Positions 9,866 through 18,405 of a stretch of 64,000 nt of DNA are shown one piece after another (within the stretch, counting starts at the first letter, position 1; every line of letters starts with the position of its first letter). Source of the stretch: an uncultured Porphyromonadaceae bacterium (GTDB lineage: Bacteria; Bacteroidota; Bacteroidia; Bacteroidales; Muribaculaceae); NCBI GenBank assembly GCA_900550395.1, contig URSD01000002.1, forward strand, positions 62,001 to 126,000, written 5' to 3'. Below the pieces are notes generated by a model that saw only the letters and a program-made list of their open reading frames with translations, was not told the DNA's origin and searched no databases. The translations under genes and the position numbers were made by a program.

Positions 9866-10045
9866 TTTAAGCCTAAAATTCAATTAAATACGCGCAAAGA
9901 ACAAGTTTGAAAGCTTGGGCCGGATACCTACGATATTTCTGAAACATTACCATATATTAAGGCCAATCTAACACTCCACGACATCTCTACTCTGTATATA
10001 GACAAGTCTATCATACATATATAAATTTATTGTCAATATATTACC

Positions 10046-10062
10046 ATCTCTAATTAAGAGTT
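10046..10062 (-). repeat. Right inverted repeat of the invertible segment (IRR)
   Basis: Plus-strand reading ATCTCTAATTAAGAGTT, the exact reverse complement of 9803-9819 over all 17 bases. Bases beyond the 17 do not match, so the repeat ends are sharp. Confidence 0.9.
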
Positions 10063-10126
10063 ACATATTCTACAACCAATCTGAAGCATTTTTCGCATGA
10101 AATCTGCTCCACATACACAGCCTGAA

Positions 10127-10162
10127 CCTTTGGCTTTTCGGTCAGATCGTCCAAGCCAAGGG
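10127..10162 (+). promoter_or_regulatory. Leader hairpin before the regulator gene
   Basis: CCTTTGGCTT (10127-10136) pairs with AAGCCAAGGG (10153-10162) over ten positions with one G-U pair, around a 16-base loop. It would lie in the RNA leader when the promoter segment is ON. It lacks a good U-tract, so it may be a pause or loading site for the NusG-like protein rather than a simple terminator. Its role is inference. Confidence 0.45.
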
Positions 10163-10231
10163 GTCGAATAGAATTGTATCTATTTATTGTATCTGATAAA
10201 ATTTCAGGCGGTATAAATTCCTAATTTTCAT

Positions 10232-11647
10232 ATGGTTAACAATAAAACCGTATTGGATTTTTTCCGATGCAGGATTGATACACTATCAATCCACTCCATC
10301 AGAGATTACAGTAAAACTATTGCTTTGCTATCAGACTTCGTACCGGAGGCTGCCAATACTTTAGTATCTCCGTCGGTAGCACTGTTAGAAAACTGGTGTA
10401 TGTATCTAATGAACTCCGGCATGACTGTCAAAACAGTAGCACACCATGTAGACGTTGTTTCCGGACTCTACAGAGCCGCAGTGGCAGCCGGCGTAGTCAT
10501 GCCCAGCGATGTATTCACGACATTCAGAACAAGAATCAGGGAATTTGAGTCTGCGAGACATTTCAAATCCATTTCTGAAACCGATTACAACCGTCTACAC
10601 AGTCTTATCTGCAACAGGACCAAACTTCCACTTCAGGAAGCAATGTTGACAGATATTTTTGTCATATCACTGCTTACCGGAGGCATGTCCCCAACAGATA
10701 TAGCCCTGCTCAGGAAGGAGACTATCAACCTACAGTCTTCGACAGTGATTTCGATCCTCGCACATTATCAGGAGAACAAACGAAAATACATTTTCCCCCT
10801 GGCTCAATCAGAACTGACGAGAAAGCAGTTAGAGCGTAACATTACAACGGGAATAACCTCCATTTTGAGTGCGCATGGCGTAAAACTATTCGGTTCCTTA
10901 CCCGATACCATCAGCAGTTATTGGGCATATGCCGCAATGAAATGCGGATACACAGCCGCCGAAGTATATTCCGTGTCGGGTGCCTATCCCAAAGCGTTTC
11001 CAGCAGCTGCAAGAAAGGTACCGCGCCGAGCATGCACATCAGATAAAGCGTCGATTATAACTGCTGTTGCAAATTCATTATTATCAAATTCACTCAACTG
11101 GTATGCGATGAAGCTGCGACGTAAAGTGACAATTGATGATATTGAAAAAAGGCTCAATAGTGACGGAAATGGAATACAGTGCCCCGAACTGTTCTATCCA
11201 TGCCAGGAGATAACCAAGCGTATACGAAGAAAAACCATCGTCAAGAGAACTCCTGTCATTCCCGACATAATTTTCTTCAAAAGTCACCCAGCCGAAGTAT
11301 ACCCTATGTTTCTGAAAATAGGGGATCTCGCGTGGTGTTACAAAGATCATTCCGGGGCTGGATCGTACGCTGTTATTCCCCGCCAGGTAATGGAACGATT
11401 CCAGATGGCGATAGGTCAGTTCACATCAGACTACGAGGTGGGGCCAATCGGGTCGATAACTCCACGTCCGGGGGAAACCATAAAAATACTTGGCGGTATA
11501 TTTGCCGGCAATGAAGGGGAACTGCTAAAAGTTGAGTCTCTGAACGAAAAAGGAGTAATCTATCGCCTGCGCATCCTTGATGACCGGGGAGTGGAATGGA
11601 AAATCAGTGTAGACCCGCGTCAGGCCAAATCCATATCTCAACCGTAG
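10232..11647 (+). CDS. Fusion of a degenerate tyrosine recombinase and a UpxY/NusG-like antiterminator
   Basis: 471 residues. Residues about 1-100 resemble the SAM-like core-binding domain of tyrosine recombinases (LENWCMYLMNSGMTVKTVAH). Residues about 115-255 resemble the catalytic fold, but the box I Arg is absent (LLTGGMSPTDIALLRK where Bacteroidetes integrases have RGMS), no HxxR is seen near SSYWAYAAMK, and no plausible Tyr nucleophile follows. Residues about 288-395 look like a NusG NGN domain, starting at LNWYAMKLRRK, and 412-440 form a KOW motif (RPGETIKILGGIFAGNEGEL). UpxY proteins of this type prevent early termination in Bacteroides capsule operons. Being first in a 26-kb locus behind a putative invertible promoter fits that role. 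The DNA-binding role of the N-terminal half is inference. I know of no described protein with this architecture but could not search. Confidence 0.82.
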   Translation: MVNNKTVLDFFRCRIDTLSIHSIRDYSKTIALLSDFVPEAANTLVSPSVALLENWCMYLMNSGMTVKTVAHHVDVVSGLYRAAVAAGVVMPSDVFTTFRTRIREFESARHFKSISETDYNRLHSLICNRTKLPLQEAMLTDIFVISLLTGGMSPTDIALLRKETINLQSSTVISILAHYQENKRKYIFPLAQSELTRKQLERNITTGITSILSAHGVKLFGSLPDTISSYWAYAAMKCGYTAAEVYSVSGAYPKAFPAAARKVPRRACTSDKASIITAVANSLLSNSLNWYAMKLRRKVTIDDIEKRLNSDGNGIQCPELFYPCQEITKRIRRKTIVKRTPVIPDIIFFKSHPAEVYPMFLKIGDLAWCYKDHSGAGSYAVIPRQVMERFQMAIGQFTSDYEVGPIGSITPRPGETIKILGGIFAGNEGELLKVESLNEKGVIYRLRILDDRGVEWKISVDPRQAKSISQP

Positions 11648-11724
11648 CAACACGATCAATGCCAGCCGGCGCCCTTTTCCCCGCGTCAAGCATTATCCAA
11701 AGTCAACGAATCAATTCTTAAATA

Positions 11725-12504
11725 ATGAAATCACAGATAAAAATCCTTTCAAAAGCTATTCTGTCAATCGCTATACTTGCGTTGTCAGCCTGCACCACAC
11801 ACAAAGATCTTATTTACATGCAGAACGACAGATACGGTCAGTCGGAAAGCATTCTGAATCTGAACAAAATCAAAGTCCAGCCTCAGGACCAACTGCGAAT
11901 CATCGTATCATGCAAGGAGCCCAAACTCGCTTCACTCTTCAACCTTAAAGACAATTCGGGGAGCAACAGCGGCACATCGCAGCTTTCATATACTGTCGAT
12001 GACAACGGAGACATCAATTTCCCCGAATTGGGCAAATTACACATCAGTGGCCTTACACGTGACGAGATAAGTACTAAGATTGCCGACCTGCTGATAAAAG
12101 GGGAATGGATCAGCGATCCTATTGTTACGGTAGAGTTCTCGAACCTTCACTTTTCGGCCATCGGTGCCGTAGGCGCACCAGGCACATATTCCATAACCAA
12201 CGACAAGCTTACTCTGCTTGAGGCGCTGTCGATGGCCGGAGACCTGTCGAACAACGGCGAACGAGAAATCATAGTGATACGCGAACAGGACGGCAAACGC
12301 ATAAAACATCTCGTGGACCTGAGAGACAACGATATTTTTGACTCTCCCGTGTTTTATATCCAGCAAAACGATGTGATATATGTAAAGCCTGATGAAAAAA
12401 TAGCCCGTCAGGCCGCAGACAATCCAAACGACTATAAATCACTCGGTATGTGGTTCTCGATTATTTCTTTTCTTATGACTACCTCCATTCTTATTTTCAA
12501 ATAA
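11725..12504 (+). CDS. Wza-like polysaccharide export lipoprotein
   Basis: Outer-membrane polysaccharide export protein, 259 residues. It has a lipoprotein signal with lipobox LSAC (lipidated Cys23), a Poly_export/BexD domain (about 45-135, from KVQPQDQLRIIVSCKEPKLA) and one SLBB-like domain (about 140-225, AIGAVGAPGTYSITNDKLTL). A C-terminal hydrophobic helix (LGMWFSIISFLMTTSILIF) is typical of Bacteroidetes Wza homologues. It lies 16 bases before the Wzc-like gene, with which it should form the trans-envelope export channel. Confidence 0.93.
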   Translation: MKSQIKILSKAILSIAILALSACTTHKDLIYMQNDRYGQSESILNLNKIKVQPQDQLRIIVSCKEPKLASLFNLKDNSGSNSGTSQLSYTVDDNGDINFPELGKLHISGLTRDEISTKIADLLIKGEWISDPIVTVEFSNLHFSAIGAVGAPGTYSITNDKLTLLEALSMAGDLSNNGEREIIVIREQDGKRIKHLVDLRDNDIFDSPVFYIQQNDVIYVKPDEKIARQAADNPNDYKSLGMWFSIISFLMTTSILIFK

Positions 12505-12520
12505 ATGTAACGCCGACGCA

Positions 12521-14953
12521 ATGGAAATAATACCGGAATCTTCATCTAACACAAACAAGCGGCAACGAGCCGCCGACAGTGGCTTTAATCTGAAAAGCAT
12601 CGTCGCTCTCATTATATCCAAATGGTACTGGTTCGCCATATCGCTTGCCATCACCTTGTCGTTGGGAATAGTGCAGATCATGAGAACCACACCGCTGTAC
12701 ACCCGTTCGGCCTCTATAATGATCAAAGATGACTCGAAGGGAGGCAATGCGAGCACATCTGTCGACATGTCGGAACTCGGAATCGCCACGTCATCTGTAA
12801 ATCTTGACAACGAGATCAATACCATAAAGTCGACCTCACTGATGAAAGAGGTTGTGGACCGTCTGGACCTCAATGACATATATACCATAACGGAGGGACT
12901 GCGCGACAATCAGCTATACAAGATGTCGCCCGTTGTATTCTCATGCGTCGACTCCATTGACAACTCCGGTATATCTTTCAGATTCAGGCTGGACAGCAAC
13001 GACATGGTCGAGATTTCGAACATCAATGCCGACGGCAGACTCATGGACGGAACTATCGAGGCGTCCATAGGGGACACCATCACCGTAGGCTCACACAGAT
13101 TTGAGATATTCAAGCCACAGTGGGATAGCAACGCCTTCGTCGGCAAAGAGATAAATTATGCGCATACCACAGTAAAGGCTATGGCAAAAGCACTTGCCGG
13201 CGCAGTGACAGCCATTGTACCATCCGATAAATCGTCGATAATCTCCATATCAATCACACGTCCAAGCATCAACGAAGCCGACGATATCCTCAATGCCATA
13301 ATACAGGTTTACAACGAGAGATGGATCAAGGACAAGAACCAGATTGCCGTATCCACCTCCCGCTTTATCGATGAAAGACTCGGAGTGATTGAAAAAGAAC
13401 TCGGCAACGTGGATTCTGACATATCCTCGTACAAGGCTGAGCACCAGATGCCGGATGTCAGCGCCGCCGCATCAATGTATATGTCGCAATCGGCCGAGGC
13501 TCAAAGCATAATCGCCGACCTGAGCAACCAGATCTCCGTAGCCGACATGATACGCAGGGAGCTTAACTCTGAATCAGTCAAAGAGACACTGCCGACGAAT
13601 ACCGGCCTCATCAACGCCGACATAGTATCCCTCATAGGCGAATACAACAGCATGGTGATGGAGCGCAACCGTCTGCTCGAGACCACAAGTGAGAAAACAC
13701 CTGTCGTCAAGGACCTCACCCAGTCTCTGCGGACCATCAAAGGCACTATGATGGCTTCTATCGACTCATATATCGGCACGCTCAGGCTGCAGATGAACAA
13801 CGTGCGCCGCCAGCAGTCGGTAGCCAGCGGCAAGATCGCATCCACCCCCAATCAGGCGAAATATCTTCTGAGTGTAGAACGTCAGCAGAAAGTGAAAGAA
13901 TCACTGTACCTGTTCCTGTTACAAAAACGAGAAGAAAACGAACTCACCCAGGCATTCACCGCCTACAACACAAGCATGATAGGAGAGCCCGACGGGTCGG
14001 GCGCACCGACTTCGCCATCGCGCACCAACATCATGCTTATAGCATTTGGATTAGGTCTGGCTATCCCTCTGTGCGTATTGATATTGCGAGAAATGCTTGA
14101 CACCAAGATACGCGGCAAACGCGACCTCGCTCCGCTTACAATCCCCTATCTCGGTGAAATTCCGTCGGCAGTAAGAAAAGCCCGTGGTTTTGAACGCCTG
14201 AAAAAAAGGAAACCGACCGACAGCACCATCGTGGTAAAATCGGCGAGCCGCAACAGCATAAATGAGGCTTTCCGTGTGCTGCGTACCAATCTGGAATATA
14301 TCGGAATCAATGAGAACCATCAGACATCGGAGCATACCGGACTTGCAAAAGTTATTGCCATAACCTCAGCAAATCCCGGTTCAGGCAAAACATTCATCTC
14401 CATAAACCTCGCGAAAGTGCTTGCGATCAAGGGAATGAAAATCCTTGTCATTGACCTTGACATACGCAAGGCATCGCTGTCCAAACTGGCACAGACATCA
14501 GAATCAGGTGTCACGGACTATATCATCGGCAGAACAACGGATGTAAACATCACCTCCGACTTCGATGATGTCACCGGACTTGATATCATCGGAGTCGGCG
14601 CAGTTCCGCCCAATCCGTCCGAACTGTTGTCCAATCATCGACTGGATGAACTAATCGACGAGCTTCGCCGGAAATACGACTACATCATCCTTGACTGTCC
14701 CCCGGTAGAAATCGTCTCTGACGCCAAGATCATTAACCGCCTTGCCGACATGACACTGTTCGTCGTGCGCGCCGGACTGCTCGAAAAAGACGAGCTGCCC
14801 ACCATCCAGGAGTATTACGACCAGAACCGATATAAGAACATGGCAATAATACTCAATGGCACCGACATCCACAGCGGCTACGGATACCATCGCTACGGAT
14901 ACCATTACGGATACCATTACGGAAACTACGGAAACAGCTACTACGGCAATTGA
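12521..14953 (+). CDS. Wzc-like chain-length determinant and BY-type tyrosine kinase
   Basis: Inner-membrane polysaccharide co-polymerase fused to a bacterial tyrosine kinase, 810 residues. An N-terminal Wzz region with TM1 (about 30-50) and a long periplasmic coiled part precede TM2 (about 505-525). The cytoplasmic kinase has Walker A SANPGSGKT, Walker A' LVIDLDIRKASL and Walker B YIILDCPPVEI. The tail from about residue 785 contains ten tyrosines, the expected autophosphorylation cluster. The family controls polymer length through cycles of tail phosphorylation. Its phosphatase partner is not in the window. Confidence 0.95.
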   Translation: MEIIPESSSNTNKRQRAADSGFNLKSIVALIISKWYWFAISLAITLSLGIVQIMRTTPLYTRSASIMIKDDSKGGNASTSVDMSELGIATSSVNLDNEINTIKSTSLMKEVVDRLDLNDIYTITEGLRDNQLYKMSPVVFSCVDSIDNSGISFRFRLDSNDMVEISNINADGRLMDGTIEASIGDTITVGSHRFEIFKPQWDSNAFVGKEINYAHTTVKAMAKALAGAVTAIVPSDKSSIISISITRPSINEADDILNAIIQVYNERWIKDKNQIAVSTSRFIDERLGVIEKELGNVDSDISSYKAEHQMPDVSAAASMYMSQSAEAQSIIADLSNQISVADMIRRELNSESVKETLPTNTGLINADIVSLIGEYNSMVMERNRLLETTSEKTPVVKDLTQSLRTIKGTMMASIDSYIGTLRLQMNNVRRQQSVASGKIASTPNQAKYLLSVERQQKVKESLYLFLLQKREENELTQAFTAYNTSMIGEPDGSGAPTSPSRTNIMLIAFGLGLAIPLCVLILREMLDTKIRGKRDLAPLTIPYLGEIPSAVRKARGFERLKKRKPTDSTIVVKSASRNSINEAFRVLRTNLEYIGINENHQTSEHTGLAKVIAITSANPGSGKTFISINLAKVLAIKGMKILVIDLDIRKASLSKLAQTSESGVTDYIIGRTTDVNITSDFDDVTGLDIIGVGAVPPNPSELLSNHRLDELIDELRRKYDYIILDCPPVEIVSDAKIINRLADMTLFVVRAGLLEKDELPTIQEYYDQNRYKNMAIILNGTDIHSGYGYHRYGYHYGYHYGNYGNSYYGN
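14879..14935 (+). repeat. Tandem repeats encoding the Tyr-rich kinase tail
   Basis: Three copies of TACGGATACCAT (14879, 14894, 14906; one 3-base insertion between the first two) followed by two copies of TACGGAAAC (14918, 14927). All units are multiples of three bases, so copy-number change would alter the number of tail tyrosines without a frameshift. Confidence 0.85.
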
Positions 14954-14965
14954 AATCAGTGAGGG

Positions 14966-15742
14966 ATGTTCTTCGAGCTGGCGCAGTTCCTGAAGTTTTT
15001 CATTATATCGCCTATCACGTGGATGATAGCGGCATTGCTGTCAGGGCTGCTGCTTCACGACAGGAAGTTGAGAAAGCTGTTTCTCTCGCTGGCGGTATTG
15101 TTATTCATGTTCTTCACAAATTCATGGATATACGCCGAAATTAACTATCGGAGTTTCGGGACGCGGCCACAATCCACTATGTCAAAGGACAAGACCTACG
15201 AAGTGGCTATAGTGATGGGAGGATTCTCCAATTTCAATATCCAAACCGGCACACTGAATTTCATCGGCGACCGGGCGCCGCGTCTGTGGGATGCCGTCAA
15301 GCTTTATAAAGACGGACGTGTGAAACGGCTGCTCATCACCGGCGACCCGTCAATCCAGATACGCGAGGACAACGCCGATACATCCGACCGTTTTCTTGAC
15401 TACATGAAAACAATGGGCGTGCCCGACAGCGCAATCATTCTTGAAAAGAAGGCCCTGAACACGCAACAGAACGCCCGGTTCACCCACGAAATTCTCAACC
15501 GGCAACATATCCCTCTTTCCGAATGCGTGATAATCACTAACGCCAACCACATGAAGCGCGCGCTGCGTTGTTTCAGCAAATTCGGTAAAGAACCGGCCTA
15601 TTACGCCGTGTCGTGTCCTTTACGTCCCACCGGATTCAGCCATCGCAGCCTCTATCCCCGCTGGTCAACGGCCGTAGAATGGGAATCGATGCTGAACGAG
15701 TCGGTGGGCTCACTCGCATACGCCCTGGCCGGCTACCTATAA
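14966..15742 (+). CDS. YdcF/ElyC-like DUF218 membrane protein
   Basis: 258 residues with two N-terminal hydrophobic segments (FFIISPITWMIAALLSGLLL and LFLSLAVLLFMFFTNSWIYA), then a DUF218 domain: AIVMGGFSNFNIQTG, LLITGDPSIQIRED, and LEKKALNTQQNARF. The related ElyC/SanA proteins affect envelope precursor metabolism, particularly use of the lipid carrier. Its location between wzc and wzx suggests a housekeeping role for the polysaccharide lipid carrier; the biochemical activity is unknown. Confidence 0.85.
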   Translation: MFFELAQFLKFFIISPITWMIAALLSGLLLHDRKLRKLFLSLAVLLFMFFTNSWIYAEINYRSFGTRPQSTMSKDKTYEVAIVMGGFSNFNIQTGTLNFIGDRAPRLWDAVKLYKDGRVKRLLITGDPSIQIREDNADTSDRFLDYMKTMGVPDSAIILEKKALNTQQNARFTHEILNRQHIPLSECVIITNANHMKRALRCFSKFGKEPAYYAVSCPLRPTGFSHRSLYPRWSTAVEWESMLNESVGSLAYALAGYL

Positions 15743-15763
15743 TATACTGATTAAAGACAAACA

Positions 15764-17332
15764 ATGGGAGCTCCACAGCAAGAGTCAAGAGTGCGAAAGA
15801 CGTTTCTGAACGCCCGCGTCAATCTGATTTTCTATTTTCTGACGCTGGCCTTAAGCTTCTTTTCCCGCAAGATCTTCCTTGATTGCCTCGGCGCCGACTT
15901 CGTGGGTCTGACCGGCACACTTGGCAATCTGCTCGGCTACCTCAACCTGGCGGAACTCGGTGTTGGGGCAGCAATCGGCTACCTGCTGTACAAACCGATC
16001 TTCGATCATGATGAAGAAAAGATATGCGATATAATCTCCGTGATGGGATACCTGTATCGCTGCATAGGTCTGTTCATTCTCAGCGCCGGCGTAATCCTGT
16101 CATTTTTTCTTCCGCTAATATTTCCTCAGGATAACACCGGTTTTCCCCTACCCCTGATTTATTTTGCGTACTATTCATTCCTGACATCTTCGCTTATCGG
16201 ATATTTCATCAATTATAGGCAGACGCTACTCAATGCGGATCAAAAGGGATATGTGGTAGCTGCATATTTCCAGACAGCGAACATTGTCAAGACCATCATC
16301 CAAATGATATCGGCATATTATACCGGCAATTACTATATATGGGTTATTATAGAGTTTTTGTTTGGTATCAACTTTGCAATTATACTGAACTGGAAAATCA
16401 ATGAAACTTATCCATGGCTGAAAACCAGAATAAAAGAAGGGCATAAATTACTGAAACAATATCCCGATGTAATAACTAAAACCAAACAACTATTCATACA
16501 CAAACTTGCAGGCAGCATTTGTCTGCAATCATATAATATAATTATATACGGAGTGGCCTCCCTTTCCATGGTAGCCATGTATGGCAACTACACACTTATC
16601 ATAGGTAAAATAATCGGGCTTATCAACACAGTATTAGGGAGCAGCAACGCCAGTGTGGGAAATCTTGCAGCGCAAGGCAATGTGCAGAGAACGAGAGACA
16701 TATATTGGGAAATGGCCGGATTCACATCATTTATAGGTGGAATTGTACTCTATGGTCTCGTGGAATTTTCCACTCCTTTCATCGGACTTTGGGTCGGAAC
16801 CGAATTTGAGTTGGCCTTATGGATGATTATTCCCTACTTCATTAAAATATATTGTGATTTCACAACTACAAATTTAAATACTTTCCTTTTTGCACATGGC
16901 CTCTTTTATGATGTCTGGGCTCCGTTTGTCGAATCCGTAATATGTCTTGGCATAAGTATCGGAGCCGGCATCAAATGGGGCCTATTCGGTGTCCTGCTCG
17001 GCTCCATGACAAGCAATCTGATCATCAACGTCGGCTGGAAATCATATTTTCTTTTTTCAAAAGGGCTCCGCTTGCCATGGATGAAATTTTGGCTTTTTTA
17101 TGGTAAATATATTGTTGTACAAATTTCGGCCATCATTGCAATGAGGATTCTGTTTCATGGACAATTATTCTCCACAAACTCAAATTTCATACAACTTGCC
17201 ATCTCCTCTGTTCTATTAATTCTCATATATACCGTATCTACCGGCATAATATTAATCTCACTCGACCCCGGACTACGCAACTTCTTAATACATATCAGGT
17301 CACACTTTTCACATAAGGCATCTGTAGCTTAA
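15764..17332 (+). CDS. Wzx-like polysaccharide flippase (MOP superfamily)
   Basis: 522 residues with about 12-14 transmembrane helices. The opening (FLNARVNLIFYFLTLALSFF followed by SRKIFLDCLGADFVGLTG) is typical of Bacteroidetes Wzx proteins. It flips lipid-linked repeat units to the periplasmic face before polymerisation by Wzy. The DNA becomes noticeably AT-rich within this gene and stays so through about 21400, as is common for horizontally exchanged serotype-specific genes. Confidence 0.9.
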   Translation: MGAPQQESRVRKTFLNARVNLIFYFLTLALSFFSRKIFLDCLGADFVGLTGTLGNLLGYLNLAELGVGAAIGYLLYKPIFDHDEEKICDIISVMGYLYRCIGLFILSAGVILSFFLPLIFPQDNTGFPLPLIYFAYYSFLTSSLIGYFINYRQTLLNADQKGYVVAAYFQTANIVKTIIQMISAYYTGNYYIWVIIEFLFGINFAIILNWKINETYPWLKTRIKEGHKLLKQYPDVITKTKQLFIHKLAGSICLQSYNIIIYGVASLSMVAMYGNYTLIIGKIIGLINTVLGSSNASVGNLAAQGNVQRTRDIYWEMAGFTSFIGGIVLYGLVEFSTPFIGLWVGTEFELALWMIIPYFIKIYCDFTTTNLNTFLFAHGLFYDVWAPFVESVICLGISIGAGIKWGLFGVLLGSMTSNLIINVGWKSYFLFSKGLRLPWMKFWLFYGKYIVVQISAIIAMRILFHGQLFSTNSNFIQLAISSVLLILIYTVSTGIILISLDPGLRNFLIHIRSHFSHKASVA

Positions 17333-17394
17333 GAGATTGATGATATGAATTAAGCGAACGACATATCACCTACAAATAAATAACGCCGTAAAAC

Positions 17395-18372
17395 ATGACA
17401 ACGAAAATAGCATTCTCTGATTTCTGGCAGAAATTTGAACCCGAAACACATTTTCTCTTCACATTGCTTAATGAGAATTTTGAGGTTGAGCTGGTGCACC
17501 CGAATGAAAGTCCGGATATACTGATTTATTCAATTTTTGGAGACCAGCACTTGTTCATCAATGCCAAAATCAAAGTTTTCTATACCGGAGAAAACGACGT
17601 CCCCGATTTCAACAAGTGCGACTATGCGATTTCCTTTCAGCATTTATCATTCGGCCCTCGTCATTTGCGACTTCCTCTATTCGCCACATACAATTCATAT
17701 CAGCAACTAAGACAACAGCCACATCAGGCGGGTTCATTTGATAGGGACTTTTGCAGCTTTGTTGTAAGCAACGGTCATTGCTGCGACCCTATTCGCACTG
17801 AATTTTTCGAGAAACTTTCAAAATACAAAAAGGTTTCCTCTGGTGGAAAATATGCAAACAACATAGGAGGGCCCGTTGATGACAAATTTGAATTTCTTCG
17901 AAAATTCAAATTCAACATAGCTTTTGAAAACAGCATGGTCGACGGATATACCACCGAAAAAATTGTCGATGCATTTTTATGTCGCACCGTACCTATCTAC
18001 TGGGGAAATCCGCGTATAAATCTGGACTTTCCTAATGACTGCTATATAGACGTCAATAGCTTCAAAAATATTAATGATGCAATCGAATATATTATTAAAA
18101 TCGATAATAACCAGTCTCTCTATTCCGGCTACTTCAAGACGAATCCAATTGAAAACAACAGCTATATAGAGTGGGAAAAAGCATATATTGATTTTTTTCG
18201 TTATATCATCGAAAAAAAACAGCAATATCGCACCAATCATGGTTATTACGGAATCAGACGAGATAAAGAAATAATAAAGGAACGTCTTTATCGCATTTCA
18301 ACTGTCAGGGAACACATAGGACGTTTTGAACAACTGGACAGAATATTGCCCAAGTACTTTAAAAAGCGATAA
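17395..18372 (+). CDS. GT10-family (alpha-1,3/4-fucosyltransferase-like) glycosyltransferase
   Basis: 325 residues. The C-terminal half carries the GT10 donor-binding signature: FKFNIAFENSMVDGYTTEKI followed by DAFLCRTVPIYWGNPRINLD. Known members transfer fucose from GDP-fucose to GlcNAc or Glc. No GDP-fucose pathway genes are in this locus, so donor supply would have to be encoded elsewhere. The basic C-terminal tail may be membrane-associating, as in Helicobacter homologues. Confidence 0.88.
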   Translation: MTTKIAFSDFWQKFEPETHFLFTLLNENFEVELVHPNESPDILIYSIFGDQHLFINAKIKVFYTGENDVPDFNKCDYAISFQHLSFGPRHLRLPLFATYNSYQQLRQQPHQAGSFDRDFCSFVVSNGHCCDPIRTEFFEKLSKYKKVSSGGKYANNIGGPVDDKFEFLRKFKFNIAFENSMVDGYTTEKIVDAFLCRTVPIYWGNPRINLDFPNDCYIDVNSFKNINDAIEYIIKIDNNQSLYSGYFKTNPIENNSYIEWEKAYIDFFRYIIEKKQQYRTNHGYYGIRRDKEIIKERLYRISTVREHIGRFEQLDRILPKYFKKR

Positions 18373-18405
18373 ACACTATATAATCAGTCTGCGGAAAAAA
18401 TTAGT

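Larger units (their letters stand above)
9803..10062. promoter_or_regulatory. Putative invertible promoter segment (phase switch)
   Basis: A 260-base segment bounded by perfect 17-bp inverted repeats and containing a consensus promoter on the minus strand. Bacteroidales polysaccharide loci are often switched by inversion of such segments through site-specific recombinases. As assembled, the promoter points left, away from the regulator gene at 10232. Inversion about the midpoint would place the -33 box at 10000-10003 and the -7 box at 10024-10031, pointing right, with transcription starting near 10038 and a leader of about 195 bases. The segment therefore appears to be OFF here. Inversion itself is inferred; the repeats and boxes are seen directly. 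Confidence 0.82.
9639..10231. other. AT-rich control region upstream of the polysaccharide locus
   Basis: This 593-base stretch without a convincing gene is the longest in the window. It holds the 17-bp inverted repeat pair, the internal promoter, a small palindrome ATAGACAAGTCTAT (9998-10011) that could be an operator, and a leader hairpin (10127-10162). Base composition is clearly more AT-rich than the flanking genes. Confidence 0.85.

Noticed and set aside
9862..9869. A second minus-strand TAAATTTG box in the invertible segment
   Set aside because: It matches the -7 consensus, but the nearest TTTG is 25 bases upstream, outside the 17-20 range seen here; part of it instead serves as the -33 box of the better promoter at 9834-9865.
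9906..9941. Possible rightward promoter (TTTG ... TATTTCTG) in the invertible segment
   Set aside because: The -7 box has a mismatch and the spacing is 24 bases; too weak to argue that the assembled orientation is ON, though weak basal activity is possible.
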